Source: Elusimicrobiota bacterium (GTDB taxonomy: Bacteria; Elusimicrobiota; Elusimicrobia; UBA1565; UBA9628). From it: a stretch of DNA of 19,971 nucleotides. Within the stretch, counting starts at the first letter, position 1; the number at the start of each line of letters is the position of its first letter. The DNA is taken from positions 1 to 19,971 of the forward strand of contig JAGWRY010000189.1 in NCBI GenBank assembly GCA_028869495.1. Direction: 5' to 3'. The translations under genes and the position numbers were made by a program. Positions 16,322 through 19,971 of this stretch are shown here, one piece after another. The notes beneath the pieces are model-generated. The model did no database searches and was not told the origin of the DNA. It saw only the letters and a list, made by a program, of their open reading frames with translations.

Positions 16322-17651
16322 CCTGAGGACCGAGCGCACCTGGATGGCCGGCTTCGGCGCGACCGGCCGGCGCCCGGAGGGGGTGCACGACCCGCTCTAC
16401 GCGCGCCTGCTCCTGCTCCGCCAGGGGAAGACCGAGGTCGCGATCGTCGGCCTGGACCTGCTCGGCTTCTATCGCAACGACGTCCGGGACCTGCGCCGCC
16501 TGTCGGGCTTCGACGCCGCCGGGCGCACGCTCTTCGTCGCGTCCACGCACACGCACTCGGGCCCGGACACGCTCGGGCTGTGGGGACCGATGATCGGCGT
16601 CTCCGGCGTGAACCCGCGCTACCAGGCGCGCGTCAAGCGCATGATCGCGGCGGCCCTCGACGCGCTCGAGGACCGCCTGCGCCCGGTCCGCGCCGCCGGC
16701 GGCTTCGGGCGTCTCGACCCGCGCGGGCTCTGCCGCGACTCGCGCGACCCGCAGGTGATCGACCCCGACCTCTCCGTCCTGCGCCTGACCGGGGCGGACG
16801 GGAAGGCCGTCGCGACGGTCGTCAACTGGTCCTGCCACGCGGAGGTGCTGGGCCCCAAGAACCGCCTGCTGACGGCCGACTATCCCGGCGACCTCTGCGC
16901 GCGCGTCGAGGAGCGCACCGGCGGCGCCTGCGTGTTCCTCAACGGGATGATCGGCGGGCTGATGACCCCCGACGTCAAGGCCGACGACTTCGCCGAGGCC
17001 GAGCGCGTCGGACGGACCGTCGCCGACGCGGCGCTGGCGCTGAAGCTCTCCGCGCGGCCGAGCCGCCCGCTCGCCGCGAAGGAGACGGAGGTCCTGGTCC
17101 CGGTCGAGAACTCGCGCTACCGCCTGTTCCTGCCCGCGCTGACCTTCGGGCACCGCCTCTACGACGCGCAGGGACGCCCTCTGCCGCCCTACGCGGCGTG
17201 GACGCTGGCCCTGCGCCACCTCGTCATCGGCCTGGACGCGAAGACCGAGCCCTGGGTGCGCAGCGAGGTCTCCCTCGTCGACGTCGGCCCCGCGCGCCTG
17301 CTCGGGATGCCCTGCGAGGTCTTCCCGGAGCTCGCGCTCGGCGGCTACGACGGGCGCTTCGCGTACGGCCGCCCCGTCGTCGGCCCGAAGGACGTCAACC
17401 CGCCGGACCTGTCCCAGGCGCCGAAGGGCCCCTATCTCGCCTCGTTCGTCCACGCGCGCGCGCCGATGCTGGTGGGCCTGGCCGACGACGAGCTCGGCTA
17501 CCTGGTCCCCGGCTACGACTTCAAGGTCCGCCCGACCAAGTCGATGCTGCCGCGCCTGCCCGGCCATTACGAGGAGACCAATTCGATCGGACCGTCGGCG
17601 ACGAAGATCCTGCTCGGCGCCGCGGAGAGCCTGCTCAAGGAGAACCCATGA
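16149..17651 (+). CDS. Secreted neutral/alkaline ceramidase-like hydrolase
   Basis: The 500-residue protein has an N-terminal export signal: basic n-region with RR and Arg20, hydrophobic TAAAALCAALALSS (21-34) and a PALAA cleavage region near 38-43. The mature part shows the N-terminal domain of neutral/alkaline non-lysosomal ceramidases: KVDITPD (52-58), GVHDPLYARLLLL (78-90), the zinc-site ASTHTHSGPD (131-140, His134, His136), NWSCHAEVLGP (226-236, His230) and LLTADYPGD (240-248). Members of this family hydrolyse the amide of ceramides, but short bacterial forms without the C-terminal domain are often of unknown substrate. The ATG at 16149 is the only ordinary start that supplies the signal peptide, so it overlaps the glycosylase gene by 173 nt. 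Its stop overlaps the serC start (ATGA). Confidence 0.83.
   Translation: MPNSTPCSCATRRSTAAPVRTAAAALCAALALSSAPRPALAAAPALEAAAAKVDITPDLRTERTWMAGFGATGRRPEGVHDPLYARLLLLRQGKTEVAIVGLDLLGFYRNDVRDLRRLSGFDAAGRTLFVASTHTHSGPDTLGLWGPMIGVSGVNPRYQARVKRMIAAALDALEDRLRPVRAAGGFGRLDPRGLCRDSRDPQVIDPDLSVLRLTGADGKAVATVVNWSCHAEVLGPKNRLLTADYPGDLCARVEERTGGACVFLNGMIGGLMTPDVKADDFAEAERVGRTVADAALALKLSARPSRPLAAKETEVLVPVENSRYRLFLPALTFGHRLYDAQGRPLPPYAAWTLALRHLVIGLDAKTEPWVRSEVSLVDVGPARLLGMPCEVFPELALGGYDGRFAYGRPVVGPKDVNPPDLSQAPKGPYLASFVHARAPMLVGLADDELGYLVPGYDFKVRPTKSMLPRLPGHYEETNSIGPSATKILLGAAESLLKENP
17637..17642 (+). promoter_or_regulatory. Ribosome binding site of serC
   Basis: AAGGAG lies 5 nt before the serC ATG at 17648, inside the end of the ceramidase-like gene. 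It is among the best Shine-Dalgarno sequences in the window and decides the start of serC, which overlaps the previous stop. Confidence 0.7.
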
Positions 17652-18736
17652 CCCGCAAGATCGTCTTCAACGCCGGCCCCTCCGCCCTGCCCCTGCCCGT
17701 CCTCGAGCGCGCGAAGGAAGAGCTCCTCGACTTCGAGGGGACGGGCCTGTCCATCCTCGAGCACAGCCACCGCGGCAAGGCCTTCACCCGCGTCAGCGAG
17801 GAGACCCTCGCCCTGTTCTCGGAGCTGATGGAGCTGCCGAAGACTCACTCCGCCCTCTTCGTCCAGGGCGGGGCGAGCCTGCAGTTCGCGATGCTGGCGA
17901 TGAACTTCCTCAAGCCCGGCGCCTCGGCGGACTACCTGGTGACCGGCCACTGGGCGAAGCTCGCGCTCCAGGAGGCCCGACGCCTCGGGACCGCGCGCGC
18001 CGCGGCCGACTGCGCGGAGAAAGGCGCCTACGTCCGCCTGCCGCGCGCGGGCGAGCTCGCGCTCGACCCGAAGGCGGCCTACGTCCACCTGACCACCAAC
18101 AACACGATCTTCGGCACGCAGTGGGCCGAGTACCCGGACGTCAAGGGCGTCCCGCTGGTCGCCGACATGAGCTCCGACATCTTGTCGCGTCCGGCGCAGG
18201 CGTCGAAGTTCGCGCTGATCTACGCGGGCGCGCAGAAGAACCTGGGTCCCGCGGGGCTGGCCCTGGTCGCGGTGAACCGCGACTGGCTGAAGCAGGCGCG
18301 CACCGACGTCCCGGACATCCTGCGCTACCAGATCCACCTCGACAAGCAGTCCCTCTACCACACCCCGCCGACCTTCGCCGTCTACCTGGCCGGCCTGGTC
18401 CTGAAGTGGATCAAGGAGAACGGCGGCGCGGTCGGGATGGCGAAGCGCAACGAGGAGAAGGCGGGCCTGCTCTACGGCGCGCTCGACCGCCTGTCGGGCT
18501 TCTACCGCGCGCCGGTCGCCAAGGAGGCGCGCTCGCGCATGAACGTCGTCTTCCGCCTGCCGAGCGAGGAGCTCGACGAGGCCTTCGTCGCCGAGGCCGG
18601 CAAGGCCGGGATGACGGGGCTCAAGGGGCACCGCTCGACCGGCGGCGTGCGCGCGTCGCTCTACAACGCGGTCTCGCGCCGGGACGTCGAGACGCTCGTC
18701 TCCTTCATGGACGACTTCGCCCGGAAGCGCGGCTAG
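17648..18736 (+). CDS. serC: Phosphoserine aminotransferase SerC
   Basis: The 362-residue PLP enzyme transaminates 3-phosphohydroxypyruvate with glutamate to give phosphoserine, the second step of serine synthesis; in bacteria SerC also serves pyridoxal phosphate synthesis. The family start FNAGPSALP (7-15), LEHSHRGKAF (37-46), FVQGGASLQF (71-80), VHLTTNNTIFGTQW (146-159), VADMSSDILSR (171-181) and the PLP-lysine Lys197 in YAGAQKNLGPAG are all present, as is GLKGHRSTGGVRASLYNA near the C-terminus. Length is normal. It is last in the six-gene overlapping operon and has its own strong ribosome binding site. No serA or serB is near. The gene ends 3 nt before the feoB stop on the opposite strand. 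Confidence 0.97.
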   Translation: MTRKIVFNAGPSALPLPVLERAKEELLDFEGTGLSILEHSHRGKAFTRVSEETLALFSELMELPKTHSALFVQGGASLQFAMLAMNFLKPGASADYLVTGHWAKLALQEARRLGTARAAADCAEKGAYVRLPRAGELALDPKAAYVHLTTNNTIFGTQWAEYPDVKGVPLVADMSSDILSRPAQASKFALIYAGAQKNLGPAGLALVAVNRDWLKQARTDVPDILRYQIHLDKQSLYHTPPTFAVYLAGLVLKWIKENGGAVGMAKRNEEKAGLLYGALDRLSGFYRAPVAKEARSRMNVVFRLPSEELDEAFVAEAGKAGMTGLKGHRSTGGVRASLYNAVSRRDVETLVSFMDDFARKRG

Positions 18737-18739
18737 GCG

Positions 18740-19971
<1,232 letters not shown>

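Noticed and set aside
15539..17651. A frameshift artefact merging the DNA glycosylase and the ceramidase-like gene
   Set aside because: Both proteins are complete: the glycosylase has all four FeS cysteines before its tail and the hydrolase has a full signal peptide from an ATG. A true overlap explains the data without an error.

Overview
This window is about 20 kb of very GC-rich, gene-dense bacterial chromosome. It holds 20 protein-coding genes (two cut by the window edges). I see no tRNA or rRNA gene, CRISPR array, insertion sequence or prophage. The gene set (type II secretion/type IV pilus-like pseudopilins, hopanoid-modifying enzymes, FeoB, UvrA, NadB, SerC) points to a Gram-negative, free-living bacterium. 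The cysteine-rich pilin-like proteins and overall style would suit a high-GC Elusimicrobiota or myxobacteria-like lineage, but that is a low-confidence guess from memory, not something the sequence proves.

Layout. (1) 1-2574, plus strand: the end of a GspF/PilC-type platform protein, then four pilin-like genes whose order and features match GspG, GspI, GspJ and GspK. Their exported domains are unusually cysteine-rich. (2) 2579-7078: four genes of the hopanoid side-chain pathway. A YdjC-type deacetylase (hpnK) is on the plus strand. A GT21-type glycosyltransferase (hpnI), a B12-binding radical SAM enzyme (hpnJ) and a membrane protein (hpnL) form the operon hpnJ-hpnI-hpnL on the minus strand. 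Known HpnI/HpnK/HpnJ proteins together turn bacteriohopanetetrol into its cyclitol ether. (3) 7180-8145: a secreted gluzincin-type metallopeptidase, divergent from hpnJ. (4) 8149-10980, minus: uvrA. (5) 11133-12245: an HNH nuclease whose first half has different codon use. (6) 12217-13818, minus: nadB. (7) 13868-18736, plus: six overlapping genes (gamma-carbonic anhydrase, degenerate histidine kinase, single-domain response regulator, EndoIII-like DNA glycosylase, secreted neutral-ceramidase-like hydrolase, serC). (8) 18740-19971, minus: the C-terminal part of feoB.

Expression signals. Five genes or operons start behind the same kind of element, an extended -10 of form TGNTANNNT, with no convincing -35 where I looked. 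For three of them the predicted transcript start lies on or within a few bases of the start codon, suggesting leaderless or nearly leaderless mRNAs. The nadB and carbonic-anhydrase promoters overlap head to head. All four convergent gene pairs have a gap of 3 nt or overlap, leaving no room for ordinary terminators between them.

Most noteworthy: the hopanoid cyclitol-ether cluster without the core hopanoid genes nearby, the cysteine-dense pseudopilin set, a 173-nt two-frame overlap in which an FeS-cluster motif and a signal peptide share DNA, and a histidine kinase lacking normal ATP-site residues.
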